Position numbers and translations under genes: made by a program. 64,000 nt of DNA. Source: Guyanagaster necrorhizus. Taxonomy: Eukaryota; Basidiomycota; Agaricomycetes; Agaricales; Physalacriaceae. Below are positions 49,277 through 61,832 of the stretch, one piece after another (the stretch's first letter is position 1; every line of letters starts with the position of its first letter). Where the stretch lies: positions 1,266,344-1,330,343 of the forward strand of contig NW_025064891.1 of assembly GCF_019112545.1 (NCBI RefSeq), in the 5' to 3' direction. The notes beneath the pieces were generated by a model, which ran no database searches, was not told where the DNA came from, and saw only the letters and a program-made list of their open reading frames with translations.

Positions 49277-50743
49277 GGTGGACGGGAGTGAATTACTCAA
49301 GAGCGGAGGTAGTTCCCGTCTTTTATAAAATATAGCTCCAAAACCTTGTATTGGTAAGACTCCTATCACCTCATCCTAGTGTACGATGATGCTATACAGC
49401 AATGAAAAGGGAAATGCTCTCAGGATGTCGTTCTGCGAAACGGAGATGGCGTGAGCAGTCTGGTGACCCTATTTCCTAGAATCTAGCCAACGTCTTAGCG
49501 ATAAATGGAGAATGTTTTGAGTTAAAAGGCAGACGTGTTCGGGTATCAGGAATGTATATTCATCTGAGACGTACAATATAGGGCTCATATCACCAATATC
49601 GAGGAAAATCGTAGGAAGAACGACGTCCACAGCAGCCATCGTACTGAAGTGTCCGGTCGAGGAACACCAGACAGACGTTCAGAGGTTTACATTATCCTCT
49701 TCGCCTGTATACTGTATACCGATGAACTTAATATTTCCGTCAGATATCTAGCCAGTCGGCATCTCGGTCGCAGGTGGACGGTGACAGTTAGGCCCCACCG
49801 CATTGACGCCCTGCAAATCTGCCATCAGCCCAAACCAGGCATATCTTGTTTATCCGCATCGTTGAAATTCTGGCATGCCGTTCCGTAACCCGGGTTGATG
49901 TAGATAGGAAGATGAACTGGGCGTTGTTGATGTGGTACCAATCTACGTTGAAGACGTTAGATCGTAGAAGCGAGAGAAGACTATAACATACGTAGTAGTA
50001 TGGAATCTACAATATAGCCATCACGATCTGTGAGGAATTGCTCTAGCCACGTCTTGCCCGACGGCGAACCAGAAGGTACGGGACTGTCTAGTCTAATACC
50101 TTCAAACTGAGAGGGTAAACACTCAATGTGTCTTCCATATGTCTGCACCCTCATTAGGGTTGTGCTTAGACTTTTGTGTTTCTTGCAGCCTAGATAAGAG
50201 GAAGTCAATAGCATGGAACTAACCTCTGAGTAAAAGAGAGACGTACTTGTTCATTCTGTCCTGCCCTGCCCTGTCCTGCCAAGCCGTTCAGTAACACCGT
50301 CCGTAGCTACTGTGTCTTTGATAGTAAAGGAAAACTCATCCGTTTTATGTTTCCACAGAGCATCGGCACAAGTTCGGTGTTTGCGTCTGGAGTATAAGAT
50401 GTTTGGGAGGACGCATATTACCTGAGTAGAAGGAATGCCAGCGAAGGAGCTGATGAGAAAGCTACGACATACCAGTCACTTTTCCCGTCGTGGTGAACAG
50501 CAATGAACTTGCAACTCAACAACATCATATGGATCGTACAAAGGTGGGAAATTGAAGTGGTGCACTGCTTGAAAGAGACAGGGCTTTGACAAGTTGAAAA
50601 ATATCTGATTCAAAACAAAATGATGCCCAGGCTGAAACTTCTTGTTACTTTACTTCTACCTTCGCTGATCTGGAATGGGGCTTTATTAAGCATTGTACTG
50701 GGCAAGATGACATCAGGAATACCTTAAAACTTCTCGCTTTCAT
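49277..50743. other. 1.5-kb stretch with unrecognised minus-strand frames
   Basis: A minus-strand frame at 50214-49981 contains LDSPVPSGSPSGKTWLEQFL and GYIVDSILL and reads like protein. A further piece near 49880-49950 (YINPGYGTACQNFNDADKQD) could be a later exon. No family or complete model could be established, so it may be a gene or a relic. A pentanucleotide CTGYC repeat lies at 50256-50280. Confidence 0.3.
50256..50280. repeat. short (CTGYC)5 tandem repeat
   Basis: Five consecutive copies of CTGCC or CTGTC occur here; this is a simple microsatellite. Confidence 0.6.
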
Positions 50744-51857
50744 TCACAACCCCAGCCCCACCAATCTCTTGATAGTGTCGACGTGGTTTCGGAGCTTGTC
50801 ATCCGTAACAAGATTCGAGCTCTCCACAGCTACGTCTTCCTTCATATGCACCTCACTTGTGGTGCCAGAGAGTGGCATTATGCCACCCATCTGTACTATA
50901 CCGTACAGGACCTGTGCAGGGGTCATAGACAAAGCTGCAGAAATGGCCAAAACGGATCGCTGCGACAAAAGCGAAGGTGAGCCCGTCAGCGTCCAGAACG
51001 ACCTTGATGGAGTCGTAGTTCATCAGAACCGAAGAAAGCTGAAACCAGAAGTACGTACTGATACACGACCCCGTTTGTCTTACAATATCGCACCACATCT
51101 TGATCCCACGCATTTCCTTCGTACCACCTATTCTGCACTACCTGTACCTGCCTCTCTTGTCCCAGAGCTCGGAGGATTCCAACGTCGTAGGCGTTGCTAA
51201 CACCAATCATGCGTACTTTGCCTTCGTCCTGAAGTTTGATCAGCACCCTCCAAGCCTCAAGCGTTTGGTGAATTGTTCGGAGCGGTGAGTGCAGTATGTA
51301 ACTGTCGATGTAGGCCGTACGCAGGTTGGCCAGAGATTTCTCAAAAGAGGTTCTGACCTGCTCCGGAACGGTGGCAGAGGGATCATATGGGAGCGGTTTA
51401 GAACGGTCTTGGCCATCAATGGACGTGAATCTGAGGAATACCGGTTCTTCTCCCATCGCGCATAGTAAAGCAAAGGACGTACTTTGTTTGAATGAAAAGC
51501 CGATCCCGCTCAATGCCATGCACTTCTTTCAACGTTTGCAGTGCGTTGCCAACAAGATCCTCGCTGTTAAGCGCGTTAGGCCCTGAGGGTTATTGTAATA
51601 CGCTGTTGAAGCTTTGCACCAACCGATAATGCTTGGGTTGACATGCTAACGATAAAAGTTTTGAACAATTACGCAAATGCAAAAACCGAAGAATCACACA
51701 CCTGTGTCAATAGCTTTAAACCCGTTCAGAACAGCCGAAACGACCAGGTCGGTGGTTCTCTCCTGCTTCCTGTACCATAAACATAAAGCACTTGGAGAGT
51801 GAAGATAGAAAGGATATACCAAGCCGTGCCGTAGATGATTTTTGCTGGAAACGCCAT
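50744..51857 (-). CDS. aldo-keto reductase
   Basis: This NAD(P)H-dependent oxidoreductase has the AKR barrel. Exons join MAFPAKIIYGTAW to KQERTTDLVVSAVLNGFKAI, then DTACQPKHYRED with the catalytic Asp and Tyr. The catalytic Lys is in LFIQTKFTS and the His in SYILHSPL. Further on are EGKVRMIGVSNAYDV, QVVQNRWYEGNAWDQDVV and, near the C-terminus, GIMPLSGTTSEVHM. Four to six introns of about 50 nt fit. The substrate cannot be told. The promoter above 51857 is shared with the RUS gene on the other strand (606 bases apart). Confidence 0.9.
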
Positions 51858-52463
51858 TTTGGCTTTGTCAATTAAAGTCGAAGGCTTGGTGATACGTCAT
51901 GTGTACGATGTAGGCTTGGGAATCAAACTGAAAACATAGCCACCGGACGCCTCCAAGCAGCACGACGGGTAGGCTACAGGGGGAAGGACCTAGGGAAGAT
52001 ACCCGGCGACAAACGGTAGTTGTGTCTGGTCAGTAGGAAAGATGTTATCGATATTACAACATATATTTTCAAGCTTTGAGACGAACCTGATGGAATTTGA
52101 CGCGTCCTTTTGCTCAGTATCGATATTTCAACAGCTTCCTCTCCTAACGGGCGATATATCCTCGTTTTGCAGCGTACATAAAGTGAACGCCGACGGAAGA
52201 GTGTGCAGTGTGACAAATGCCGACCAGTTGTCATGGTCCTGAAGCACTGTCCGCTTAATCATTGGTAAATAATCGTCGCGGTATCTCTCGTGAGTCGGCA
52301 GGTGCATATCAAGCGGAGGAAGGATGCAAATGCAAATGCCTGGTGGTCGTCGTGTGGTGGCAAGACGATGACGTCCCCCACGTGTCGTCTCTGCCTTCTT
52401 ACTTTCACCATCACCTACATGGTCTTCCCATACGTTCGACATTGATACAGCAGCAACAAGACA
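51858..52463. promoter_or_regulatory. 606-bp divergent intergenic region
   Basis: This separates the aldo-keto reductase (minus) and the RUS gene (plus). No gene or clear TATA box is seen. Confidence 0.4.
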
Positions 52464-54159
52464 ATGTCAATTCGGATTGTAGAAAGAGATGATGTAGGGC
52501 GGCTTCACTACATCGACATTGTCAACGATGAGGTGCGAGTCTTCTTCACTTTTCCTGTTCTCAGAACTAAGCCCAGCATAGATAACAGTAAGGGCGGACA
52601 CTGGTGGCAGCAAACCATTGCCATTTGCCGAAACACTTTCAAAGGTCTTTCTGCCCGCTGGATACCCCGACAGTGTTACTCCTGGTACGTTTTTACCGAC
52701 GAAACTTAACGGGAAATGAAATATTATTACCCAAGATTATTTTCGGTCGCTTCGCCTGCATTCACAATCTCGCGGGAATTCTGACGAAGAATTGTTTGCA
52801 GGTACCAGGTTTTAAATGCCCTCCAAGCGTTCTGCAGTTCCCTAGCCAGTTTACTGTCATCCAGGGCCGTATTAGAGGGTACTTTTATCTATCTAACGCC
52901 CTCGCGTCTGTCTCACTAAATTCTGTTAGGTTTTGGCGTTGGAGACCCGTCGGCTTCCGCTACGAATGCCCTCCTTCTCACCGTCGTTCTGGACTTCTTC
53001 AGTCGAATGACCAGTGAGTTCAAATTATTCTCGTCAGTTACGACGCTTCTCATCACTATTCAAAGCCATCGTATCTGCTTCTCTTATTGGTACATCCCTG
53101 ATCCCTGAATCAAAGACCTACCGATTCCTCGCGGACATTCTGAATGACGGTGCGATCGTGTTGGAGACCCTTACGCCTGTCTTCGTAGCAGCTTCTAAAC
53201 ATGGTCTGCCATCACTGAGAGTTCCAACGCTATGTTTAAGCGCGTCGCTTCGGTCATTGTGTGGAGTAGCTGCGGGAGGCTCCAAAGCTGCTATCGGCCT
53301 TCATTTTGCCACTCCTGTAAATGGCAAAGGAGACCTGGGAGATCTGAGTGCCAAGGATGCGAGCAAAGAAACCGTTTTGGCCCTTTTGGGTATGCTGGTC
53401 AGGTTTTTTTTTCTCAGGCAGGATTTGTTATATTGATACGTTGAACAGATTGGCACTTTGATAGTCCCTCGCATTACAACGCCTACGTCAACGTATACTA
53501 TGCTCGTCGTTTTGGTCTCCCTACATCTTGTGCTGAATTACTACGGCGTCCGGGGACTGTCGCTCAGGACCTTGAACCGTCAAAGAGCTAACATCTTGTG
53601 GTCCACATTCCGAGAGACCAAGGACGTCCTGTCTCCCACGGAAGTGACGAAACATGAACACATCTTTGCTAACTCCAGCATTTTGAAAGATGTCACGACG
53701 GGGCAAGAGTTGGGATCTTGTACCTTTGCGTCCGAAGGCTTGGGAAGCATCTTCGCGACCGGTCATGGAGTTCTACTTTTTGATGTGTTCAAAACTGAGC
53801 AATACCTCTTATGGTTCCATCGTACATGTATAGACAGCTCGGGTAAAAAGTTGATGGGTGGCGCTCCACGTATGCATATTGTTTTGAAGAAGGGGCATGG
53901 TGCCTTAGACCATCTGAAGGCATGGGTCCACGCATATGAAGTAGGGAAGCTTCTGGCGGAGTATCCAAAAACCGAAGATCCGACTATGGCGCTTTGTGTC
54001 TCGTACGCCAGCGCTGTAGAACATTTGCCGTTATTTCTGAAGGAGCTGGCCGAGAAAACGTGGATGGTAGAGGAGGGTGGCTTGGTGACTACCTTGCCAC
54101 GAAAGCTTTTAGTAGAGGTAGACGTTGTTTCCGGTGGAGAGCCGCGGAAAGACCAATAA
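52464..54159 (+). CDS. RUS family (DUF647) protein
   Basis: This is a homologue of plant ROOT UV-B SENSITIVE proteins, whose fungal role is unclear. It starts MSIRIVERDDVGRLHYID. After a first intron the exon reads ETLSKVFLPAGYPDSVTP, then DYFR joined to YQVLNALQAFCSSLAS, LLSSRAVLEGFGVGDPSAS and LLLTVVLDFFSRMTS. The core continues TYRFLADILNDGAIVLETL and VAAGGSKAAIGLHFA, then HLVLNYYGVRGLSLRTLNRQ. The C-terminal part has EQYLLWFH and ends GGEPRKDQ. Hydrophobic segments suggest membrane association. Seven or more introns are required. Confidence 0.9.
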
Positions 54160-54982
54160 CCGCTGTACGATGTTCCTCAAAGTATACACATTACGGAAAA
54201 TTCCGCTTAGATTACGCAATTTCACTTATTCATGACTCTGAGCCCTTCGCTTCAGAGTCCATCAGTAGTGGTTGCCTCTCAGTTGCAGTATATCGCCCGC
54301 TAACCAGAGAGAATGACTTGAATTAGTACTCCCTTCCCAAGTGAGGACAGACAGGCGGGGAGCATCAGCCACCATGTGAAAAGCACAACTACAGCAAACT
54401 ACTTCGGCAAGACAAAGCTCTTTGCCAGGTTGAAGGGGATATATTATTGAAGTTGAAGAAGGGGAATGTGAAGGAGAAGAAATGGAAGGAAGGCGGTGTC
54501 AGTATCCTGCCCCTACAGAGGGAGATTTCTCGGAACGAGTCCCAGGAACTGAAAATGCATCATGATCAAATTGCCACGAACGCTACTCGCAGTGTAGAAG
54601 ATGACAGTCAAGGACAGCACGGATCCCACCGATGCGGTTTGATCGCTTCAGCTTCATCCATTGATTCTGATCCCAGCTATCCTCATGTTTCTGTCACCCA
54701 ATGGCGACTGGGTCCAAGATCTTTACCATTATGGGATCTCATCAATACCGGGCCGCTTCAATGTCCTCAGTGCTAAGGTCCGCGGCGCAGCAGGCCGGAA
54801 AGTATCTTTCTGATGTGCGCGTCCACAAGATGGCCCCTAGAATGAATATGCATCTTTTTTCACGTGTGTCCTCTTGCGGGTACTAGTTTGCGAACCCGAA
54901 CCGGGCACCCTGAAAGGCAAACGAATCGAGTAATGCTACACAGTTGGTGATTGATATTGAACAGATAATACACGCGCGATCG
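54160..54982. other. intergenic, no recognised gene
   Basis: A plus-strand frame at 54447-54776 (109 codons, with IASASSIDSDPSYPHVSV) has no recognised family or signal peptide. The rest is unremarkable. Confidence 0.35.
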
Positions 54983-55593
54983 TTACTCATCGAGATTAAT
55001 TGCGCGTCCGAATTTTGCGTACAGGACGACCTTTAGTTGGTTCATTTCCTTTTGGCATGCCTCAGACTTGTCAGCAAGTATTGATACCTGAGAGTCAATA
55101 GCTGCTTGATCTCTTTCAAGGCGTTTCATAGCGCGTGGATGGGGCATGTGCAAGAAAGTGTCGCCGACCTTGTACCTGAAACCATGTAAGATATCCCAGC
55201 CTCAATAAGGGTAGACTGGGTGACTTACAAGACAGGATCATCTTCATCGGCAAGCTCCAACTCAGTGGAGAGGTCGTCTAGTGCTTCTTTCTCTTGCTGA
55301 ATTCGAATATGTCGATTGTAATTTCAAGTTATAAATTCAGCATACCTTTAATTGTTCCAGTTTTTCATCAATACTACGCATTCGTGTATTCAGTTTCGAA
55401 AATGTGTTGATACGCTGCTGGTCCTCTAGAGCAGCATCAATCATCAATGCTCTGTTATAATCATGACGGACGAACCCCAAGTAACCTCGGCTGCATCATC
55501 ATTTTCATCATGCTGAGGTATCTTGAGGAAGTAAGAAGAGATTTAGTGGCGTGCAAGAGTGAAGAGACTGCCTACCATTCGCAGGCTGCTCAT
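54983..55593 (-). CDS. GIM3 (PFD4): prefoldin subunit 4
   Basis: Prefoldin hands unfolded actin and tubulin to the CCT chaperonin in the cytosol. The spliced protein is about 133 residues (yeast Gim3: 129). The N-terminal helix has EDQQRINTFSKLNTRMRSID, then EKEALDDLSTELELADEDDP. The beta-hairpin region reads YKVGDTFLHM, and the C-terminal helix ends LKVVLYAKFGRAINLDE, a hallmark of subunit 4. Four introns fit, and the start MSSLRM is split from the next exon by a GTAGGC donor. It was recognised only after splicing, because each exon is short. Confidence 0.92.
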
Positions 55594-55779
55594 CCTTTTT
55601 GTCGACGTTGGACGAGAAAGGCCCGGGGGAGCGTGACGTAATCGTAGATTTGCTCACCTGCCGTGGATCCGGTTCCCAGGCTCTAATATGACCACCATAG
55701 AAGGCGCAAGCATAAGGCGAGTCTCGTAGCGGCCAAGGCTTCCCTTTTCTCGGCGACGTTCACGCTTGCTGGCTGTATC
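55594..55779. promoter_or_regulatory. 186-bp shared promoter region
   Basis: This lies between the divergent start codons of prefoldin subunit 4 (55593) and sphingosine-1-phosphate lyase (55780). Confidence 0.45.
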
Positions 55780-58392
55780 ATGTCCCTCTCACTGTCGTCG
55801 TCATCGCAGCGCCTCTTGGCTTGGAATCAGGCCTTCTGGGCTAGGACAGCATTCGACAAGGCGAAGACCGTCTTCTTTCTGTACTTCCTGCTCTCGCATT
55901 ACCTCAAAGCCCATCGCCATGTACGAGCAAGAGGCTTCGTGACGTCGGTCAAGGACATCTACGCCTGGATAGCTCACGTATGTCGTTTCGTCGTCTTCAC
56001 GAAGCGTCCAAACTGAATCAGGCGCACAGGCTATCATTATGATGGTTCTACGTTTGCCTAGCATGAGGTCCAAGGTCACCCAACAGATGGATCAGGCCAA
56101 GCTCGACATTGAGAACAAGTTGGTTCCCAAGGGAGCCGAAGTAGTCCGGCACCTGTCCCTACCGGAAGAAGGCAAATCGCTCGAATGGATCCTCGCCGAA
56201 ATGGAAAAGATGGACACGGAGCTTGAGCACAGAGGTGATTGGCGTCATGGGAAACTATCTGGTGCTGTTTACCGTACGCGCTATTCATTCATCCACGAGC
56301 TTCTACTCAATTCTTTTTCCCAGATGGTGGTGACGACATGGAGAAGGTCATCGTGACGGCGTACCAGCGATACTGCGTATCGAATCCGATCCACCCCGAC
56401 GTGTTCCCAGCTGTTCGTAAGATGGAGGCAGAGATCGTGGCAATGTGCCTTCGACTATTCAATAACCCTGATGGTGCCGGGACGATGACTTCTGGTGGAA
56501 CAGAGTCCATCATCATGGCTGTTAAGACATACCGGGACTGGGCGAAGGCGGTCAAGGGAATTACTGAGCCAGAAATGTACGTATTCGTGTTCCAAGTTAC
56601 ATGCGCGCTTGGATCGCGACTTTTCTAAGCCAGGCAAATGAATGGGAAACAACTGCCGGAGAAGAGAGATGTACTTTTCTTCTTGCATTTTGTACGCAAC
56701 AATGTCCGCTTGTATTATACTCGACGGGTTTTGCTGTAGTCAAAATGCTTGAACAAACGTATATCTCTTTTTAGAAAATTTTCCCTTGTACGGCACAAAA
56801 TACTGACTAGCCAGGAGTGCATATTAAGCCTATATATTCTAAAGTTAAACACTTATCTGTAGGGTCGTGCCGGCTTCTGCTCATGCGGCATTCGATAAGG
56901 GCGCAAAATATCTCAAGATCAAGGTTCATCTGATACCAGTGGACAGATATACACGACAGGTTGATATCAAACATGTCAAGCGCGCTATGTTAGTTCTCTT
57001 CTGTAGCTTTGTCTTACTCTGGGCTCATGTTGAGATATCAGAAATGTGAACACAATCATGGTAAACACAGCATAATCCGTTGATCCGTATACGTCTGTCT
57101 GACGTCTCGTAGCTTGTAGGATCCAGCGTCAACTTTCCCGATGGCAATCAGGATGATATCGTAGCCTTGGGTGTTCTGGCATCTACGTACAACATTGGTC
57201 TTCATGTGGACTGTTGTCTTGGCAGCTTTATCATGCCTTACCTTGAGAAGGCGGGCCTGGCGGAGGGTGTAAACGGCAAATATAAGATGATACCTTTCGA
57301 TTTCCGCGTAAATGGTGTTACTAGCATTAGCTGTGACACGCACAAGGTGAGTGGAGAGAGGTCCACAGTTGCTTCGAGTCTTAATGCGCCCTAGTATGGA
57401 TTCGCACCCAAAGTATGTCGTTAGTCGTCACTGTTGCCTTACCCTCTAAGAAGATTCCTGAAGGGAACCTCGGTCATCATGTATCGCGATGCTGCATTGA
57501 GAGAGTACCAGTATTACGTCTATCCGGATTGGATGGGTAAGCGACTTTGTGTTGTTTGTTCACACGTTTCAATGTTTTCTCCTCTGATATTAGGTGGCGC
57601 ATACGGAAGTCCTAGTTTCTCAGGCTCTCGGTACGGATTTTGGGGCTTAGATATGGTCACCTTGACTGACATGGTAACATAGACCGGGCGCGGTGATCGC
57701 TGGAACTTGGGCTGCAATGCATTACATGGGTTCGAGGCACGCTTAACTAACGGTTTGTTTGCGTCTAGATCTCACGAACTCTTCTTTATAGTGGTTATCT
57801 CGAATCGTGCCGTTCGATAGTGAAGTGTGCACGGTTCATCGCAGACACGATCAGTTCTTCGGTGCCGGAACTTTATATCTTGGGAAATCCACCGTCCTCG
57901 GTTATCGCCTTCGGTTCCAAGCACCCGAAGGTGAATATCATGGAGGTTGGCGACAAGATGGCCGCGAGGGGGTGGCACTTGAATGCGTTGAATGGAACCC
58001 CAGGTGTGCATATTGCTTGCACGGTACGTGTTCATTTCGATTCCACGATGACAATAAAGCCGTTGATGAAGAAGTTGTGTTTTCTGTAGAGATTAACGGT
58101 TACAATGGCGGATACGTTCATCGCTGATTTAAGAGATTCTATCAAAGAAGCAAAGTTGAATCCTTCTGGCAAAGGAACCATGGTAGCGCTCTACGGTAGG
58201 TTGATACCCCTCTCGAAGATACCCTTTGCCGCCGTTGAGCTTCGTTCTGGGGTGGTTTCTTTTGGATACGCGCTAGCGTGAGTTGAAACTTTACTGAACT
58301 CTTTGGCAGGGTTGGGAAATTCTAGCACTGTCGGGCCGTCCATGGTGAGACAGCTGGCCACGGCGTTCTTGGACACGATGTACAAGGCGTAG
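55780..58392 (+). CDS. DPL1: sphingosine-1-phosphate lyase
   Basis: This PLP-dependent lyase of the ER membrane cleaves phosphorylated long-chain bases, the exit step of sphingolipid breakdown. The N-terminus has one membrane segment ([15 protein letters not shown]). Then follow [72 protein letters not shown], and the PLP-lysine motif SCDTHKYGFAPKG. Further on are [17 protein letters not shown] and [14 protein letters not shown]. The final block [20 protein letters not shown] ends in MYKA. About ten introns fit; one of them (56577-56862) is 286 nt, far longer than the others. Confidence 0.95.
56577..56862 (+). other. outlier 286-nt intron of DPL1
   Basis: Donor GTACGT and acceptor CTGTAG join the EPE and MVVPASAHA codons in frame. 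Other introns of this gene are about 50-60 nt. No reading frame or RNA-like structure is obvious inside; its second half is AT-rich. Confidence 0.75.
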
Positions 58393-59495
58393 TACTGCGC
58401 TGCGGGTGTGCGGTAGCCGCGTATGGCAAGTGGGATGTTTGGCTGGCTGAGAGCAACGTGTGTTATAGATTGAATGATTTCGATTTTGGCTTGGACTGCT
58501 TCGGATACTATTTACTGGCTTGCTAATACACTTGGGGCGTGCTGAAAATTATGATCTACCGACTTGGGCCAAAATTAAATGAACGGAGAAGAAAGTGCCG
58601 ATAAAATCCCGCATGTATACGCTGTACCCATGCTGTGCCTGCCGTCTCCCCGAACTGGCCATTGAAACTTTCCGAGAGAACGCATGAGACAGAGACTTCT
58701 TGGAATGGAGAGCTGGACTACGAACAAATAAGGTATCTGAGATTTAAGGGCAGCCAAAGTGCACGATGCGTTCTCGACTTGTGGACGACAGATGCCTCGA
58801 CCAGTCTGATCATGAACTCTGAGGAAGGCTACTAATTGCCACTCATTTCTGTGGAAATGATCAATCCTTGTCTGAAAGATGGATGATCTGCGATCCGCTC
58901 GAGTGAGGGACGGGGGAAATCGCAAACAGCGGCTAAGAATAAAGCTTGATGTCTATGACCCGGTGGAGATGGCAAAAAGATGATGCCCCCCCCTCTCCCC
59001 CCCATCACTCACCTTTTTCAGGCCTTGAACAAGGGCATTGTCCGTGATTTGGCCGAGGAATTTCTTTGAAGGATGGAAACGTAAAGTGAACTTGGCCGTG
59101 TTGAATAACATGGATGCGCTGACGGACTGAAAGGAGGTCTAGGCAAGAGTTTCGGACCGACATGTATCTCCGGTGACTATCGTTACTTTTGATATCTGAC
59201 TGATGCGGGATTTTTCGGACATACATAACGGCAAACAAATAATGATGAGCCAGAAAAAGAAAAGGATCTTGTTTTGATATATAGCCTGGTATAGGGCTTG
59301 CAGGCAGGCTTTGCCTTGGGGCCTGTTTGGACCTCCTTTATCTTTTCACGAATCGCAAGAGGAACCACCCCCCCCCATTCGTGTCCCTTCCATCTCGGAC
59401 TTTCTATTTGGAGGCGCCGCTTTCATTGTCCCGTGAGTTGGCCCCTGTTTCTCTTCGCAGCAAATCCTTGACCTGGCTTCTTTTGATAAAGTACC
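58393..59495. other. intergenic, promoter of the arrestin gene
   Basis: No gene recognised. It contains C-runs (58986-59005 and 59367-59377) and CT-rich sequence shortly before the start codon. Confidence 0.4.
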
Positions 59496-61832
59496 ATGGC
59501 CTTTCTCTACACAGGACCCCCTTCCCCCCCTCCGAGGGATGTCTTTCATAATAACCTCGACCCCGATGATGAACTGCATTCCCACCCTGCTTATTCTCCC
59601 AACTCTCTCTTTCCAGAGGCCGACATGCAAAACAGGGAACGGCCTCGCCTTGAGATCCTGCTCGACAAGGATTGTATCTTCCTCAAGGGCACCGGCGTCG
59701 ATGTTGAGCCAGCTCGTCTTTCGGGACATGTCGCCCTCTATCTCGCAGAGTCGACGTCCATCAAGGAAATCACCCTGCAGTTCAGAGGAAAGGCACGCCT
59801 GCCAGTGTCTGCTAATGAATCGTACGTGCTCTCTCTCTGACCTAGTCGTCATGATCGCCACGCTAACAGATGTCGTAGGATGTCACTCAACTCCTCACCT
59901 TTGACGTACATCGTATGCAATCACGAATGGTCCTTCCTCGAAGGAGAAAAGAAACATAGCCATACCCTAAAGCCAGGCCGTCACTTTTTCCCCTTCCAAC
60001 TCCAGCTAGGCGGCTCCCTTCCATCCACTATCTCCACGAGTGTCAACGGAGGCGCTTCTGTCGCGTACAAACTACGTGCTCTTGCCGTACGTCCCGGTCT
60101 TAGCCACAATCTTCAGACCTTCACGCCGGTGACGTTAATCCGCTCGTTCGCGCCAGAAGCCTTGGAGTATCAGCAGACCCTGGAGATTGAAAACACCTGG
60201 CCGGAGAAGCTCATGTATTCTATCATGATTCCCCACAAAGCCTGGGCTGCAGGCGATATCTTGACCGCTCTCGTCAAGTTTTCGCCGTTAGCTAAGGGTG
60301 TCGGAGTCTTGAGCATAACAACCACCGTGCAAGAGACGACCAAGGTCTACGCACGGATAGGCATTCAGGAATCTGTCCGCACCATGGCGACCGTTCGACA
60401 CGAGATTGTTGGGGGGAAGGCTGTGGAGGTCCACGAGCATCGCTGGAAGGCGGCGCCGTCGCCGACAACCCCTGGGCATTCCTTGCCAAGTACCCCAAAC
60501 CTGACACATTCCTTGTCATCGAGTCCTCGGAACAGTACGCACTCTGCCAGCAGCGGCAGTGGCGGATATTTTTCCTTCAGTCCTCATCACGCGTCATCGG
60601 CGTCATTGGCAGAAGCCGGTCCTTCGACTCTTATGGCATCACCATCTACTTCCTCAGATCCTAATGAGAATCTCGAAATGAGCGACGACGATGTCGTGAC
60701 CTTCCTTACGTTCCCCATACCTCTCTGCATCACACCCACTCATTCCCTCGACCCCATTAACGTTAGCCATAGAATACGATGGAGTATACTCATCCTCAAT
60801 CTTGACGGTCACACATCCGAGTTGCGCTGTTCTCTTCCTCTCCACCTTCTTGATTATCGCTTGTTGGAAGAAGCACGTTCGCATACGGCTGCCACTCGGC
60901 GTCTTCTCCTTGGAGGCCCTGAAGTCCCACCCCAAGAACTTCCAGATGATATGGAACTTCCGAGCTACACGGCTCACGTCCGGGACCGCGTCGCAAACAT
61001 GTTTCTACCTGAGAGCGCCACAATGCGGGTCACCAATCCGTGGGTTCATGGCGGCATCAGCCCTACCATCGTCTCCAATGCAGGCACCGAAGCTTTGGCT
61101 TCGCCATGGCCACGGTCCCACTCTGGGCACTCGACACCCCTAGAAGCCCATCTGTTAGCCCATCTCCCTCATGCGCCAGGTTCAGGCGACAGCACACCAC
61201 TCGACTGGGTAAACTCTGAGCTCTTGCTTTCTCTTTCGGAGGAAGACCCGCCTGCGCTAAGCGTGACTTCACGTCAAGCGCCGCACTCGCCGTCGGATCA
61301 CACGGACTCGAACCCCGCTTCAAGACCAAGCAGCAGTCGCCCCAGTCGGCTCTCCAGTCGTTCCGCGAGTCCAGAACGCGGCTTACACGTCGCAGGGCCT
61401 CACGAGACGTACGTGCACAGTGGCAACGCCAGCCGGAACATCCACGGACTGTTCAAAGCCTCCATGAAGCCCTTCACGTCACTCGCCCACCCGCACTGGC
61501 TCTCTTCCCGTTCGCATTCCCATCCTAGCATTGCAGATTCTCAGCGGCAGGCAATGGCGACGGCCTCGATGGCAGCAGCACTACGTCCTCCGGTCCAACT
61601 GAGTGATCCTAATTCTGGTACGGCACTGTTGCATCGGGCGTTTACGGAAGTGCCGGATTACAGGATTGCTGCTAGGGGTTTCATTGGTGGTGTTCCGCCA
61701 TTGACGAGTATGCGAGGCCTGCCGTCGTATGAGGACGTCGAACGTGCAGAGGGTGATTCTACTACCGTGCCTGCGAGGTCTCCGCGGTTCGACGTGGCAA
61801 ATAGTCCGACGATGATGATGACTCGTACATAA
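59496..61832 (+). CDS. alpha-arrestin-like trafficking adaptor, 759 residues
   Basis: Alpha-arrestins bring Rsp5-type ubiquitin ligases to plasma-membrane transporters. Exon 1 (59496-59821) and exon 2 (59879-61832) give an N-terminal arrestin fold (RLEILLDKDCIFLKGTG, LSGHVALYLAESTSIKEITL, HTLKPGRHFFPFQLQL, ASVAYKLRALAVRP) and a C-terminal arrestin fold (YSIMIPHKAWAAGDILTALV, GVGVLSITTTVQETTKVY). A long Ser/Thr/His-rich tail follows. PY-like motifs are LPSY at residues 469-472 and 723-726. A His/Ser-rich insert lies around residues 340-380. Target transporters are unknown. Confidence 0.88.

Noticed and set aside
58986..59005. C-rich runs as a possible G-quadruplex or assembly signal
   Set aside because: Only a single long C-run is present, without four spaced tracts; probably simple sequence.
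59346..59861. 171-codon minus-strand frame at the arrestin start
   Set aside because: It is the shadow of arrestin exon 1 and its leader; the plus-strand frame carries the family motifs.
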